A DNA stretch of 64,000 bases. Origin: JAHQVI01 sp963749875 (GTDB lineage: Bacteria > Pseudomonadota > Alphaproteobacteria > Rhizobiales > Rhodomicrobiaceae). Positions 8,805 to 17,847 of the stretch are shown here, in pieces. The position numbers and the translations under genes were made by a program. Positions within the stretch are counted from its first letter, which is position 1. Every line of letters starts with the position of its first letter. The DNA lies in the NCBI GenBank assembly GCA_963749875.1, contig CAVVOX010000003.1, forward strand, positions 547,089 to 611,088, written 5' to 3'. The notes under the pieces were generated by a model. It made no database searches and was not told the origin of the DNA. It saw nothing but the letters and a program-made list of their open reading frames with translations.

Positions 8805-9673
8805 TTTTGGCGCTGCCTGCGGCGTGCCGGAGTGGGACGCTTCTCGGCCGAAGGCGCGCTGCCGCCTTTGCTCGGCACGGCCGCCGACGACCTTTTCTGC
8901 TTCAGCCCCAGGCGCTCCGTTTCCTTCTGGCCGAGTTGGTCGGCAAGCACCTTTCTTTTGACCTCGGCCACCGCGCCGGGCGCCAGATCTCCAAGCATGA
9001 ACGGGCCGAAAGACAAGCGAATGAGCCGGTTCACCTCCAGGCCGAGCGCCTCCAATATCCTGCGAACCTCACGGTTCTTGCCTTCCCGAAGTCCGATGGT
9101 CAGCCAGCTATTGGCGCCTTGCTGCCGGTCGAGCTTGGCCTCGATCGGCCCGTAGCGGACGCCGTCAACCTCGAATCCGCCGCCAAGCGCGTCTAGCGCG
9201 GATTGCGTCACCTGCCCGCGCGCCCTCACCCTGTAACGCCTGAGCCAGCCTGTTGCGGGCGCTTCCAGATGCCGGGCAAGGTCCCCGTCATTGGTGAGAA
9301 GCAGCAACCCTTCCGTGTTGAAATCGAGTCGGCCGACGGAGATCACGCGGGGCATCTCCGGCGGCAGCGCCTCGAAAACGGTGGGCCGGCCCTGCGGGTC
9401 GCGATGGGTGGTGACGCGCCCCTTCGGCTTGTGATAGCGCCAAAGCCGGGACGGCTCGGCCAAAGGCAAAGCTTTGCCGTCCACCAGGATCTTGTCGCTC
9501 GGGGTGACATTGACCGCAGGCGTGTCAAGCCGGCGCCCGTTCAGGGAGACCCGGCCCGCCTCGATCAGCCTTTCCGCATCACGCCGCGAGCAGAGGCCGG
9601 AACGCGCGATGATTTTGGCGATTCGCTCGCCTGGCAAGGCTTCAGTGGTGTGAGTATCTCGGCCAAGACGCAT
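8801..9673 (-). CDS. rluB: 23S rRNA pseudouridine synthase, RluB/RsuA family
   Basis: An N-terminal S4 RNA-binding domain (ERIAKIIARSGLCSRRDAER, about residues 15-75) is followed by the RsuA-type pseudouridine synthase domain. The catalytic Asp is in VGRLDFNTEGLLLLTNDG. The C-terminus is basic (KRPTPARRRQRQK), probably for RNA contact. The reading frame is open upstream to 9769, but I place the start at the ATG at 9673 because AGAGG lies 6 nt before it and the S4 domain begins soon after. Predicted length 290 aa. RluB-type enzymes modify U2605 of 23S rRNA. Confidence 0.9.
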   Translation of the reverse strand: MRLGRDTHTTEALPGERIAKIIARSGLCSRRDAERLIEAGRVSLNGRRLDTPAVNVTPSDKILVDGKALPLAEPSRLWRYHKPKGRVTTHRDPQGRPTVFEALPPEMPRVISVGRLDFNTEGLLLLTNDGDLARHLEAPATGWLRRYRVRARGQVTQSALDALGGGFEVDGVRYGPIEAKLDRQQGANSWLTIGLREGKNREVRRILEALGLEVNRLIRLSFGPFMLGDLAPGAVAEVKRKVLADQLGQKETERLGLKQKRSSAAVPSKGGSAPSAEKRPTPARRRQRQK

Positions 9674-9734
9674 CTTTGCCTCTTTTAAGTTGCTATAATC
9701 ACAAAACTGATTCTTGACATAATGGGGATATTGG
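9674..9734. promoter_or_regulatory. Divergent promoter region between rluB and the 345-aa gene
   Basis: A 61-bp AT-rich gap between two divergent starts. The plus strand carries a perfect TATAAT at 9694-9699, suitable as a -10 box for the gene starting at 9735, but no good -35 hexamer at 17 nt spacing. The reverse complement offers TTATAG as a weaker -10 for rluB. Confidence 0.4.
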
Positions 9735-10772
9735 ATGCGTCGAGATCGCATAATAAGAGCCGTCAACACGCTGAAAGACGCTCTGCAAGCCGCGCAGATC
9801 CGGGAGCTGTTACGGGCCGCGCGAAATGGTCAGCAGGCCGAAGGGGTCAACCGGACCCAGAAGATCCTGCTCGCCTACAATGTGTTCATGCGTCATTACC
9901 AGGAATTCGACGAAGAGGAAAAGGAGATGATGACCTTCTTCGGTCTCACTCCTCTGCTCGACATCGCCTTCTGGTCCGCGCTCGTCGACGGCGAGCAGGC
10001 GGTTTCCCGCAAGGTCATGGCGGACGTCGATGTCGGCGCCTATAATGTGATTTTCGTGATGCCGAAGCTGCGCGAGCTTCTGCTGCGCGAAACGGATCGC
10101 GAGCAGCTTATCGTCGCCGACGCTTCAGGCAGCGATCAGGAGATCAAGCGCCTGCGCCTCCTGGTGGCCGAGCGCGACCGCTCGCTGACCGATCCGCATG
10201 TGATCATCAATGTCATGCGCTCGATCGATGAGTTCTACGAAGGCATGGGCGCTTTGCGCGGCGGCGACCATCCGGGATTGTCAGTCGGCGCGATCAACTC
10301 CGGTAGCACCAAGAGCTTCGACTTCTTCGGCTCCACCACCATCATGGATGAGATTTCAGAACTGCTCATCGCCGTTTGGGATCGCATCAAATATTCCGCG
10401 GAGGAGAATTTCCGTTACCAGATCGAAGTCGCTATGATGGCGGCGGGCTTCATCAATCGCGTCAAGGATGCCCAGGCGGCCGGCCGCATCAGTGACGATC
10501 AGGGGCAGCGCATTACCCGTTCTGTCGCCAAGGCGATCGAGACGCTGTTCCGCGCCGGCGCTTACACGGAAAGCATGGATGAGGTCCGCGAGGTCCGGGC
10601 CAGCGAGTTCCTCATTCCGAAAACGCAGCTGCTGGAATATCGCCGCGAGGAGGCTCGCGTTGAATTCAAGTCGATCGAAATGCGTGACGGTCTGGAGACG
10701 GCCGAGAAAGCCGAACCGCTCACCCGCGTTCAGGACGGCAATGAGGCTTCCGCTAAGGAGTTCTTCCGCTAA
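9735..10772 (+). CDS. Conserved-looking hypothetical protein, 345 aa, C-terminal tail altered by a duplication
   Basis: I do not recognise the family. The product is soluble and alpha-helical with no signal peptide or membrane segment. Visible landmarks are a basic N-terminus (MRRDRIIRAVNTLKDAL), an acidic EFDEEEKEMMTFFGL stretch, a DRDRSLTD-like charged helix near the middle, and a Gly/Ser-rich SVGAINSGSTKSFDFFGSTT linker around residue 190. A 16-nt tandem duplication at 10748-10776 shifts the frame and ends the protein at ...AKEFFR. Removing one unit restores an acidic tail (SADEPGAAAAQSASGTSDEE and onward) ending at 10860. Neighbours (rluB divergent, tadA downstream) suggest nothing specific. 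Confidence 0.7.
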   Translation: MRRDRIIRAVNTLKDALQAAQIRELLRAARNGQQAEGVNRTQKILLAYNVFMRHYQEFDEEEKEMMTFFGLTPLLDIAFWSALVDGEQAVSRKVMADVDVGAYNVIFVMPKLRELLLRETDREQLIVADASGSDQEIKRLRLLVAERDRSLTDPHVIINVMRSIDEFYEGMGALRGGDHPGLSVGAINSGSTKSFDFFGSTTIMDEISELLIAVWDRIKYSAEENFRYQIEVAMMAAGFINRVKDAQAAGRISDDQGQRITRSVAKAIETLFRAGAYTESMDEVREVRASEFLIPKTQLLEYRREEARVEFKSIEMRDGLETAEKAEPLTRVQDGNEASAKEFFR

Positions 10773-10776
10773 GGAG
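10748..10776 (+). repeat. 16-nt tandem duplication causing a frameshift
   Basis: The 13-mer TTCCGCTAAGGAG occurs at 10748 and again at 10764, a 16-nt period. Sixteen is not a multiple of three, so the second copy throws the 345-aa gene out of frame. Deleting one unit joins the frame to an open acidic tail that stops at 10860. Confidence 0.75.
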
Positions 10777-10902
10777 CCTTCCGCCGATGAGCCGGGCGCG
10801 GCGGCTGCGCAGTCTGCAAGCGGAACGTCGGACGAGGAGGATGGGGACGAAGCCGCCTGACCTTTCGGCATATAGGCCCGGCGGACGGCTCTGCCCGGCC
10901 CG

Positions 10903-11352
10903 ATGACCGATCCCTCCTTCATGGCTCTCGCACTCGACGAGGCTAGAGCTGCATATTCTCGTGGCGAAGTGCCGGTGGGGGCGGCGCTGGTGGCGCCGGA
11001 TGGCGCGGTTCTGGCGTGCGATGGCAACCGCACCCTCGAATTCCGCGACCCGACGGCCCATGCCGAGCTGCTGGTCATCAGGGCCGGCGCGAAGATAATC
11101 GGCAGCGAACGGCTTATCGGTTGCCAGCTTTATGTGACGCTGGAGCCATGCACCATGTGCACGGCCGCGATCTCCTTCGCACGCATTGGCCGACTCTATT
11201 TCGGCGCCCCGGACGAGAAGGCCGGCGCGGTGGAACATGGCGTGCGGTTCTTCTCCCAGCCGACCTGCCACCACGCCCCGGAGGTCTACGGCGGAATCGC
11301 GGAAAGCAAATCCGCCGAACTGCTCCGTGCCTTCTTCAAAGCGCGACGCTAG
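10903..11352 (+). CDS. tadA: tRNA-specific adenosine deaminase (A34 to inosine)
   Basis: A 149-aa cytidine-deaminase-fold enzyme. The zinc ligands and catalytic Glu are in TAHAELLVI (HAE) and LEPCTMCTAAI (PCxxC). The ARAAYSRGEVPVGAALVAPD N-terminus and the GAVEHGVRFF segment are typical of TadA. It converts A34 of tRNA-Arg(ACG) to inosine. The stop codon TAG at 11350-11352 is shared with the first bases of an intergenic two-hairpin repeat. Confidence 0.95.
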   Translation: MTDPSFMALALDEARAAYSRGEVPVGAALVAPDGAVLACDGNRTLEFRDPTAHAELLVIRAGAKIIGSERLIGCQLYVTLEPCTMCTAAISFARIGRLYFGAPDEKAGAVEHGVRFFSQPTCHHAPEVYGGIAESKSAELLRAFFKARR

Positions 11353-11477
11353 ATCAACCCTCGTTCAAGTGGAATCACCTGGACGAGGTCAAGCTGATCT
11401 ATATCAAAAGGCGAGCGCAACTGTCCTCGCGTCCATCCCCGCCTTCGCGGGGACATGCCTGGACGCGCGTTGCGCTA
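11350..11477 (-). repeat. Two-hairpin intergenic element, copy A
   Basis: Starts on the tadA stop codon. The first hairpin begins AGATCAACCCTCGTTCAAGT (11351-11370) and closes imperfectly at GCTGATCT (11400). After a 13-nt AT-rich spacer, the second hairpin runs from AGCGCAAC (11414) to GTTGCGCT (11476), with an inner TCCCCGC/GCGGGGA stem. The order of hairpins is reversed relative to copies B and C. It may also act as a terminator for tadA and for the convergent ilvE gene. Confidence 0.85.
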
Positions 11478-11493
11478 AGCGCCGCCAGAACCG

Positions 11494-12393
11494 TTATCCG
11501 GCCGCGGCGAGCTTCTGTGCCGGAGGCTGCACCTCCGCGGCATAATCTTCCATGAGCGTCTTGGTGATTTCGCCGACGATGAATCGGTGGTCCCCGATCT
11601 CCGACACCGGCGTGACCTCGGCAGCGCTGCCGGTGAGGAAGCACTGTTCGAAATTGCCCATCTCTTCCGGCATGATCACGCGTTCGATGACCTTCCAGCC
11701 GCGCTTTTCGGCGAGGCCGATGACCGTGCGGCGGGTGATGCCGTCGAGGAAACAATCAGGCGTCGGTGTGTGCAGCTCTTCGCCTTTGACGAAGAAGATG
11801 TTGGCGCCGGTCGACTCGGCGACCTGTCCGCGCCAGTCCAGCATCAGCGCGTCGGCATAGCCCATGCGCTCCGCCCGGTGCTTCTCAATCGTGCAGATCA
11901 TGTAAAGGCCGGTGGCCTTGGATCGCGACGGCGCGGTGCGCGGGTCGGGCCGGCGATATTCGGCCATGCAGAGACGAATGCCCTTCAGCCGCTGCTCCAT
12001 ATCGAAATAGGTGCCCCAATACCAGGAGGCGATCGCCAGATGGATGGTGTTCTTCTGCGCCGAGACGCCCATCATTTCCGAGCCGCGCCACGCAATCGGA
12101 CGGACATAGCCATCGACGATGCCGTTCGCGCGCACGGCGTCTCGGCACGCCTGATCGACGTCCGCCACGCTGTAGGGGATCTCGAACCCTAAAACGCCCG
12201 CGGAGCGGTGCAGGCGCTCGGAATGTTCGGTCAGTTTGAATATCTCGCCGCCATAGACGCGCTCCCCTTCGAACACCGCGCTGGCATAATGCAGGCCGTG
12301 GGTCAGGACATGGAGCTTGGCTTCGCGCCACGGAACGAGCTCGCCATCGTACCAGATATGCCCATCACGTTGATCATAGGGGTCGACTGTCAT
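11494..12393 (-). CDS. ilvE: Branched-chain amino acid aminotransferase
   Basis: A 299-aa fold-type IV PLP enzyme that transaminates the oxo-acids of Leu, Ile and Val. Visible family segments are LTHGLHYASAVFEGERVYGG, YVRPIAWRGSEMMGVSAQ, the PLP-lysine segment SRSKATGLYM (Lys near residue 160), and ESTGANIFFVKG with DGITRRTVIGLA, which bind the cofactor phosphate. Length is normal. It is transcribed divergently from the MarR/response regulator/kinase operon across a 167-bp gap and ends beside repeat copy A. Confidence 0.95.
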   Translation of the reverse strand: MTVDPYDQRDGHIWYDGELVPWREAKLHVLTHGLHYASAVFEGERVYGGEIFKLTEHSERLHRSAGVLGFEIPYSVADVDQACRDAVRANGIVDGYVRPIAWRGSEMMGVSAQKNTIHLAIASWYWGTYFDMEQRLKGIRLCMAEYRRPDPRTAPSRSKATGLYMICTIEKHRAERMGYADALMLDWRGQVAESTGANIFFVKGEELHTPTPDCFLDGITRRTVIGLAEKRGWKVIERVIMPEEMGNFEQCFLTGSAAEVTPVSEIGDHRFIVGEITKTLMEDYAAEVQPPAQKLAAAG

Positions 12394-12560
12394 AATTTCC
12401 TCCAGCGGCGAGCGTAATTATCGGCGTCAATCCTCAAAGCCATAGGAACTTCGAATCACTATCACCCTGTAATGCCGATGTGCAGGGAATTTCGCCGAAG
12501 ACTGACGTATGGTGTCAGGTTAGACTTGCTTCGGCTAGCAAAAAGGCCAAATATGTCAAC

Positions 12561-13139
12561 ATGGCTGACGTAATTCCCGAAACGCGGCGACGCCGGACGG
12601 GCGACTCCTTCGTGAGCGCCGAAGAATCGCGCCCATCCCAGGACATTCCGGCGGACGACGACCTCTACAAATATGTGGAGGCCCTGTTTTTCGCTTATCG
12701 CGACTTCATCAGCGAACCCGACCGCATTCTGAGCGAAATCGGCTTTGGGCGCGCGCATCATCGCGTGCTGCATTTCGTCGATCGGTATCCGGGGATGCGC
12801 GTCGCCGACCTTCTTGATATTTTGCAGATCACCAAGCAAAGCTTGGCCAGAGTGCTTCGCGAGCTGGTCCGGGAAGGCTATGTCACGCAGAAATCCGGCA
12901 AGGCGGACAAGCGCGAGCGGCTGCTTTATGTTACGGAGAAAGGCGCCATTCTGGCGCGGCGGTTGGTGGCGCCGCAGCTCGCGAGGATCCGGAACGCGCT
13001 TGTGGTCGCGGGCAAGGATGGCGACAAGGCGGTCGCACATTTTCTGGATGCGATGATAGGCGAGGCGAACCGCTTTCCCTTCAAGCAGAGTCCGGAAGCG
13101 CTGGGGCGCGGCGACAAGGGGCCGGTGAGGGAGAGATGA
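12561..13139 (+). CDS. MarR-family transcriptional regulator (PetP-like)
   Basis: A winged-helix regulator of about 192 aa. The core HHRVLHFVDRYPGMRVADLL, ITKQSLARVLRELVREGYV and the wing segment KRERLLYVTEKG are typical of MarR DNA-binding domains. The frame is open upstream to 12480, but the ATG at 12561 (MADVIPETRRRR) is the natural start. The stop overlaps the ATG of the OmpR-type regulator by 4 nt. A MarR protein coupled to an OmpR-type regulator matches the petP-petR pair of Rhodobacter, in which PetP works with PetR; the equivalence here is inferred from order and families only. Confidence 0.88.
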   Translation: MADVIPETRRRRTGDSFVSAEESRPSQDIPADDDLYKYVEALFFAYRDFISEPDRILSEIGFGRAHHRVLHFVDRYPGMRVADLLDILQITKQSLARVLRELVREGYVTQKSGKADKRERLLYVTEKGAILARRLVAPQLARIRNALVVAGKDGDKAVAHFLDAMIGEANRFPFKQSPEALGRGDKGPVRER

Positions 13140-13855
13140 GCGAGGACGTCAATTTGCCGGATTGTGCGGCTGCCGTCGCCGATGACGCGCCGCACATTCT
13201 CGTTGTCGATGACGACAAGCGGATCAGAGATTTGATTGCGCGTTTTCTCCTGGAGAACGGCTATCGGGTCTCCACGGCCGAGGATGCGAGCGCGGCGCGC
13301 GCCAGCATGCGGGGGCTGAGCTTCGATCTTCTCATTCTCGACATCATGATGCCGGGCGAGTCCGGCTTGTCCCTCGCCCAGGATCTGCGCAGCAATTCGC
13401 AGGTGCCGATCCTTATGCTGACCGCGCGCACCGAGCCGGAAGACCGGATCGCCGGTCTCGAAATCGGGGCGGACGACTATCTGGCGAAGCCCTTCGAGCC
13501 GCGTGAGCTGCTCTTGCGCATGAAGAATATTCTGAACCGGCGGGTGGAGGTGGCGGCCGGGCCGGATGAGGTTACCTTCGGCAAGTTCGTGTTCTATCCG
13601 GTTCGCGGCGAGCTGCGGGCGGACGGAGAGTCGGTCAAGCTGACCGAAATCGAGCGCAATCTTCTGCGCCATTTCGCGCTCCACCCGGGCGTGCCCGTCG
13701 AACGCGAAGAGCTTGCCCAGCTTTCCGGACATGACAGCGAGCGGGCGGTTGACGTTCAAATCAACCGGCTGCGGCGAAAAATCGAGACCGATCCGGCAAA
13801 TCCGTCCTATTTGCAGACGGTGAGAGGACGCGGCTATATCTTTTATGTCGATTGA
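13136..13855 (+). CDS. OmpR/PhoB-family response regulator (PetR-like)
   Basis: 239 aa. The receiver domain (about residues 20-135) has the acidic pocket in VVDDDKRI, the phospho-acceptor Asp in LLILDIMMPGESG, the Thr in MLTART, and the Lys in DDYLAKPFEPREL. The C-terminal winged helix (about 145-238) has LTEIERNLLRHFALHPG and the recognition segment RAVDVQINRLRRKIE. Start and stop overlap the genes on both sides, so expression is coupled to the upstream MarR gene and the downstream kinase. Targets cannot be read from the sequence. Confidence 0.92.
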   Translation: MSEDVNLPDCAAAVADDAPHILVVDDDKRIRDLIARFLLENGYRVSTAEDASAARASMRGLSFDLLILDIMMPGESGLSLAQDLRSNSQVPILMLTARTEPEDRIAGLEIGADDYLAKPFEPRELLLRMKNILNRRVEVAAGPDEVTFGKFVFYPVRGELRADGESVKLTEIERNLLRHFALHPGVPVEREELAQLSGHDSERAVDVQINRLRRKIETDPANPSYLQTVRGRGYIFYVD

Positions 13856-15255
13856 TGACTTCCATCTCTGATCGTCACGCGGGAACCCCTCAGCGGTTCA
13901 GGCAAAAGGCGCAGCTCTTCCTCAAGAAGCTGGGGCGTCACAGCTCGTCCTTGTTGCCGAAGGGGCTTTACGCCCGCGCGCTTCTCATCATCATTGCGCC
14001 GATCGTCCTCCTCCAGTCCGTCCTGGTGCTGGTGTTCATGGACCGCCATTGGGAATATGTGACGCGCAGGCTGTCCGCAGCGACCGTGCAGGACATCTCC
14101 ATGCTGGTCTCGCTTTACGACACCTATCCCCACAATGACGGCTATGTGCGGCTCACCGATATGGCGCGCCAGGAACTCGGACTCGTCGTCCAGATCGTGC
14201 CGGACGCCGAGCTGCCTCCGCGCAAGGAACGGCCGTTCTTCGGTTTCCTCGACCGGACGCTATCCAAGACGATCCGGGCAAAAATCGGCCGGCCCTACTG
14301 GATCGATACGGTGGGGGCGTCGGACTATGTCGATATCCGCATCCAGCTCGATAAGGCGGTCATGAAGGTGCTGGCGCGGCGGAGCCAGACCTATGCGTCC
14401 AACACCCATATCTTCCTTTTGTGGATGGTCACCACCTCTCTCATCCTCTTGACCGTCGCCATCCTGTTTCTGCGAAACCAGATCCGGCCCATCCTTTCAT
14501 TGGCGCAGGCGGCGGACAGCTTCGGCCGTGGCCAGCCCGCGCCGAAAGATTTCCGTATCCGCGGCGCGCGCGAGGTGCGGCAGGCCTCGATCGCCTTCAT
14601 GGAGATGCGCGACCGGATCGAACGCCATGTCGAACAGCGGACCACCATGCTGGCCGGCGTGAGCCATGACCTGCGGACGGTGCTCACACGCTTCCGGCTT
14701 CAGCTTGCCATGCTCGGCAACGAGCCGGAAGTCAGCGAGCTGGTCTCCGATGTCGACGAAATGCAGCAGATGCTCGAAGACTATCTCGCCTTCTCCAAGG
14801 GCGGCAGCGGCGAGGAGGCAACTCGGATCGACTTCTTTGGGCTGCTGAAGGAGGTCTACGACGCTTATGCCGGCGATCCCGGCCTCACCGTTACGCTCAA
14901 TGCGCCCAACCATCATTTCTTTGCCACCGTTCGCCGGAACGCCTTCAAACGGGCGCTGATGAACCTGGTCAGCAACGCTGTGCGCTACGGGAAGAAGATC
15001 TCGATCACGGCGGTGACCTCGCGCCGCAACCTCGTTGTGACGATCGAGGATGACGGGCCGGGCATTCCGCCGGGGCTTCGGGAGGCGGTGTTCAGGCCGT
15101 TCTACAGCCGCGACAAGGCGCGCAACCAGAATGTGAAGCGCACAGGCCTTGGGCTTGCGATCGCGCGCGACATCATCCGCGCCCATGGCGGCGAGATCCA
15201 TCTCGGTGAAAGCCGCATGGGCGGACTCAAGGCGACGATCCGAATCCCCCTATAG
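13855..15255 (+). CDS. EnvZ-like sensor histidine kinase
   Basis: About 466 aa. TM1 is at about residues 42-62, a periplasmic sensor loop of about 120 residues follows, and TM2 is at about 181-203. Next come HAMP, the HisKA dimerisation helix with the phospho-acceptor His in LAGVSHDLRTVLTRFRLQL, and a HATPase domain with N-box NLVSNAVRYG, G1 DDGPGIP and G2 GLGLAIARD. The ATG at 13855 overlaps the response-regulator stop (TGATG); a TTG at 13852 is an alternative. It is the likely phosphodonor for the adjacent OmpR-type regulator. Confidence 0.93.
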   Translation: MTSISDRHAGTPQRFRQKAQLFLKKLGRHSSSLLPKGLYARALLIIIAPIVLLQSVLVLVFMDRHWEYVTRRLSAATVQDISMLVSLYDTYPHNDGYVRLTDMARQELGLVVQIVPDAELPPRKERPFFGFLDRTLSKTIRAKIGRPYWIDTVGASDYVDIRIQLDKAVMKVLARRSQTYASNTHIFLLWMVTTSLILLTVAILFLRNQIRPILSLAQAADSFGRGQPAPKDFRIRGAREVRQASIAFMEMRDRIERHVEQRTTMLAGVSHDLRTVLTRFRLQLAMLGNEPEVSELVSDVDEMQQMLEDYLAFSKGGSGEEATRIDFFGLLKEVYDAYAGDPGLTVTLNAPNHHFFATVRRNAFKRALMNLVSNAVRYGKKISITAVTSRRNLVVTIEDDGPGIPPGLREAVFRPFYSRDKARNQNVKRTGLGLAIARDIIRAHGGEIHLGESRMGGLKATIRIPL

Positions 15256-15353
15256 AGATGGACGGGCAATGCCTCGAATCGGCTTGTACCAACGGCGGAC
15301 TTCCAAAGAGTCACTGGTTCGGATGGAAACGGCGCCGTAAAGTCCGCTCGTTA

Positions 15354-15371
15354 CCTCTCCCACGGGAGAGG
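15354..15371. repeat. CTCTCCC-type palindrome, possible terminator
   Basis: CCTCTCCC and GGGAGAGG separated by two bases, in the 166-nt gap between the convergent kinase and J-domain genes. The same core recurs at 56257-56363 and inside the metF-like gene at 59700-59713. It could end both convergent transcripts. Confidence 0.6.
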
Positions 15372-15421
15372 GAGAACACGCCTGATCGGTTCTGCTAAAA
15401 AATGATCCCGCGCGAGCTTGC

Positions 15422-17597
15422 CTATAGGCCGCCGGCGAGGATGTCCGACACCGCCTGCTTACGAAACGCCGGCTCGGGCTGAGGAGCGGCAACTTTCGGC
15501 GGCTTCCCGCTGATCGCCTTGGACGAACCGGCTGTCACCTTGGCTCGAACGGGAACGGCGGGCGTGGGCGTGGAAAGATGGTCTCTCTCCAGCCTTTTTG
15601 TCTTAAGGATGCTTGGCCACGGCCGCCCCGCGCTTTCCCCCTGATCAGGAACCGAGTGCGTGTAGACGTCCCAGACTTCGTCCTCTTCGCCGATATGCTC
15701 AGCTGCCGGTAGGCTATCGACACTCGCAGTAGCCTGGCCCTCGTCCGGCGCCAGTGCTTCCTGGATCGCGCGCTGCCGGAACAGTTCCGAGATCGGGTCT
15801 TGCCCCAACTTCCGGCCATTCGTTTTACGCAGGAGGATTTCGCTATGCAGGCTTTGCCGGAATGCCATGCTTGCCAGATCCTCGCCTTCTTGTGCCTCTT
15901 CCTCTCGCTTTTCAGCCGTGCTGGAACGGGCCGCGTCGGCTTGCGCCGGACGAGCCTCGTCTTGCCGGCGCGATTGGCCACGAGGGTGCGGAATGTTCTT
16001 CTCTTCCACTTGAGGCGTTGCCGCTGGCGCGGTCGCTCTCGGCTCGGTCGCTGCCGGCGGCGCACCGGCTTGCGACTCTTCGGGAAGCAGGTTCGTTTCC
16101 AGCTGGTTTACGGGGGGAGCCGCGCTCGCCTCGGGAGCTTGAGCATCGCCGGGATCCGTCAGGCTCGCCAGCTCCTCGGCTCCATCGTCCAATCCCGCAT
16201 CAGCCTTGGCTTGTGGCTCGTTTCCGGACCCTGAAGGACGCCCCGCCCTGTTCGTATAATCGGCGGCGGTTTCGACGATCTTGTCGTCGGCATAGGGCTT
16301 GGCTGTGTTGTGCTTTTCCTCCGCTGCCGGACCGCTCTCATCCGCAGTGATATTCGTCCCGGCATTCGGAGTCTCATCATCTTCGTCGGCGGTCGTCGCT
16401 TCCGCGCCAGCCGCCGCCGGGCGGTCTCCGCCTCCAGTATCAGGCGACGGGGCCGGGGCGGAGCGGGGCTCGGCCAGAGCCGTCTTTCGTTCCGTACCGG
16501 CCTTCTCTTCAGCGGTTTCGGACTCGTTGCCGGAAACCGTGTCTCGCTCCGAATTGCTGGTTGCGCCACCTTTCGACGAAGCCGGCGCATCGATGTCCTC
16601 CGATTCCGCCGAAGCCTCGGCCATCTTCGCGGGACGGGCGGGCGATGGCAGTGAGGACAGACGGTCCGAATGTTTCGGAGGCGCGCCGACGGCGATCTCC
16701 AGCCGGTTGCTTTCCGCGCCATCATGGGTCAGGAATGTGTACCAGACACCGCCCAAGGCCCCCGCCGCCAGCAGGAGCGAGCCGGCCGCAGCCGCATAGA
16801 ACCGGAACGCATAACGGCGGAATTGCCGCCTCGCCTCAAATTCCCGGCTGACTTCGCCCTCGCCGTCGATCTCGCCCCGGTCGTAACGCGCCCGCTTGTC
16901 CGGGCTGTTGAGAATCCGGTAAGCGATCGAGACACGCTTAAAGGTCTCCTGCGCCTCGGCATCATCCGGATTGAGGTCGGGATGAACCTTCTTCACCAGA
17001 TTGCGGAACGCCGTTCGTATCTCGTCCTGACTTCGCAAGACGTTCGACGCCAAGCACATCATAGGGATCGTTGTTGAAAATCGGGGGCGGCGTCGGATAG
17101 CCTTCGAAGGCCTCATCGTCGAAGGTGGGAAACCAGGTCTCCGGCGGCAGCAATGTCGCCGGCAGGACCGTGCTGGAATTGCCGTAAGCGGCCGCGATCT
17201 GCTCATGGGTCAAGCCACGGGCATTGGCGAAGCTCGCTCCGACCAGAATCGCGCCTTCCAGATCGGCGCCGGTAAGATCGGCATAGTCAAGCACCGCGTC
17301 CGTGAGATCGGCGCCGGTGAGGTCGGCACCGTCCAGCCGCGCGTGAACAAGGTCCGCCGCGACGAGGTTGGCGCGCCGAAAATCGGCTCCGATCAGCGTC
17401 GCGTTGCGGAACTCGGCACCATCGAGATCGGCGTTTTGGAAATTGACCGGACCGCCATTGCTGGGACCGAGCTGGCGCTGGCTGAGCGTCAGACGCAGAT
17501 CCCTGAGATCGGGTACACCTCCCGGGTTTTCCTCACGCCAGGCATTCCAAACCTTTGGACCTTGGCAGAGCTTCTCCAGATCCTGAGAATTCGCCAC
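15422..17597 (-). CDS. Pentapeptide-repeat / J-domain membrane protein, frameshifted near 17032
   Basis: Two overlapping frames make one protein of about 724 aa. From 17597 the first frame gives a leader (MANSQDLEKLCQGPKVWNAW) and then pentapeptide repeats of the A(D/N)LxG type (GADLTGADLTDAVLDYADLT, about residues 60-120). A J-domain follows, beginning DPYDVLGVERL. Dropping one T at 17032-17033 continues it as ASQDEIRTAF...KKVHPDLNP with the HPD motif intact. Next are a hydrophobic segment (AAAAGSLLLAAGALGGVWY) and about 400 residues of Ala/Glu/Pro-rich low-complexity sequence. It is therefore a predicted membrane-tethered Hsp70 co-chaperone. The single-base lesion may be real or a sequencing error. 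No partner DnaK lies nearby. Confidence 0.75.
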
Positions 17598-17847
17598 AAG
17601 TGGAGCTTCCCTATCAGCAGTGTACTTTTACGCAAGCCGCGCATTCAGCCTTGCAAACCAAGCTTCATCCATATGTGGGCATTTATGAGGCACAATTCTC
17701 ACCAAAGTGGAAAAGTCCTTTCAACAAGAGAAGGATTGCGCTGGTGCGTTGCCATTCGGAACCACTATAGTTGAATGCGGAGCCAGACCTCTTCCTCACC
17801 CACTGATGCCTTAAATTGCGGAAATTTTTCCAATTACGCAATATCTC

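Noticed and set aside
9714..9719. TTGACA as a -35 box
   Set aside because: It ends 15 bases before the ATG of the next gene with no room for a -10 and leader.
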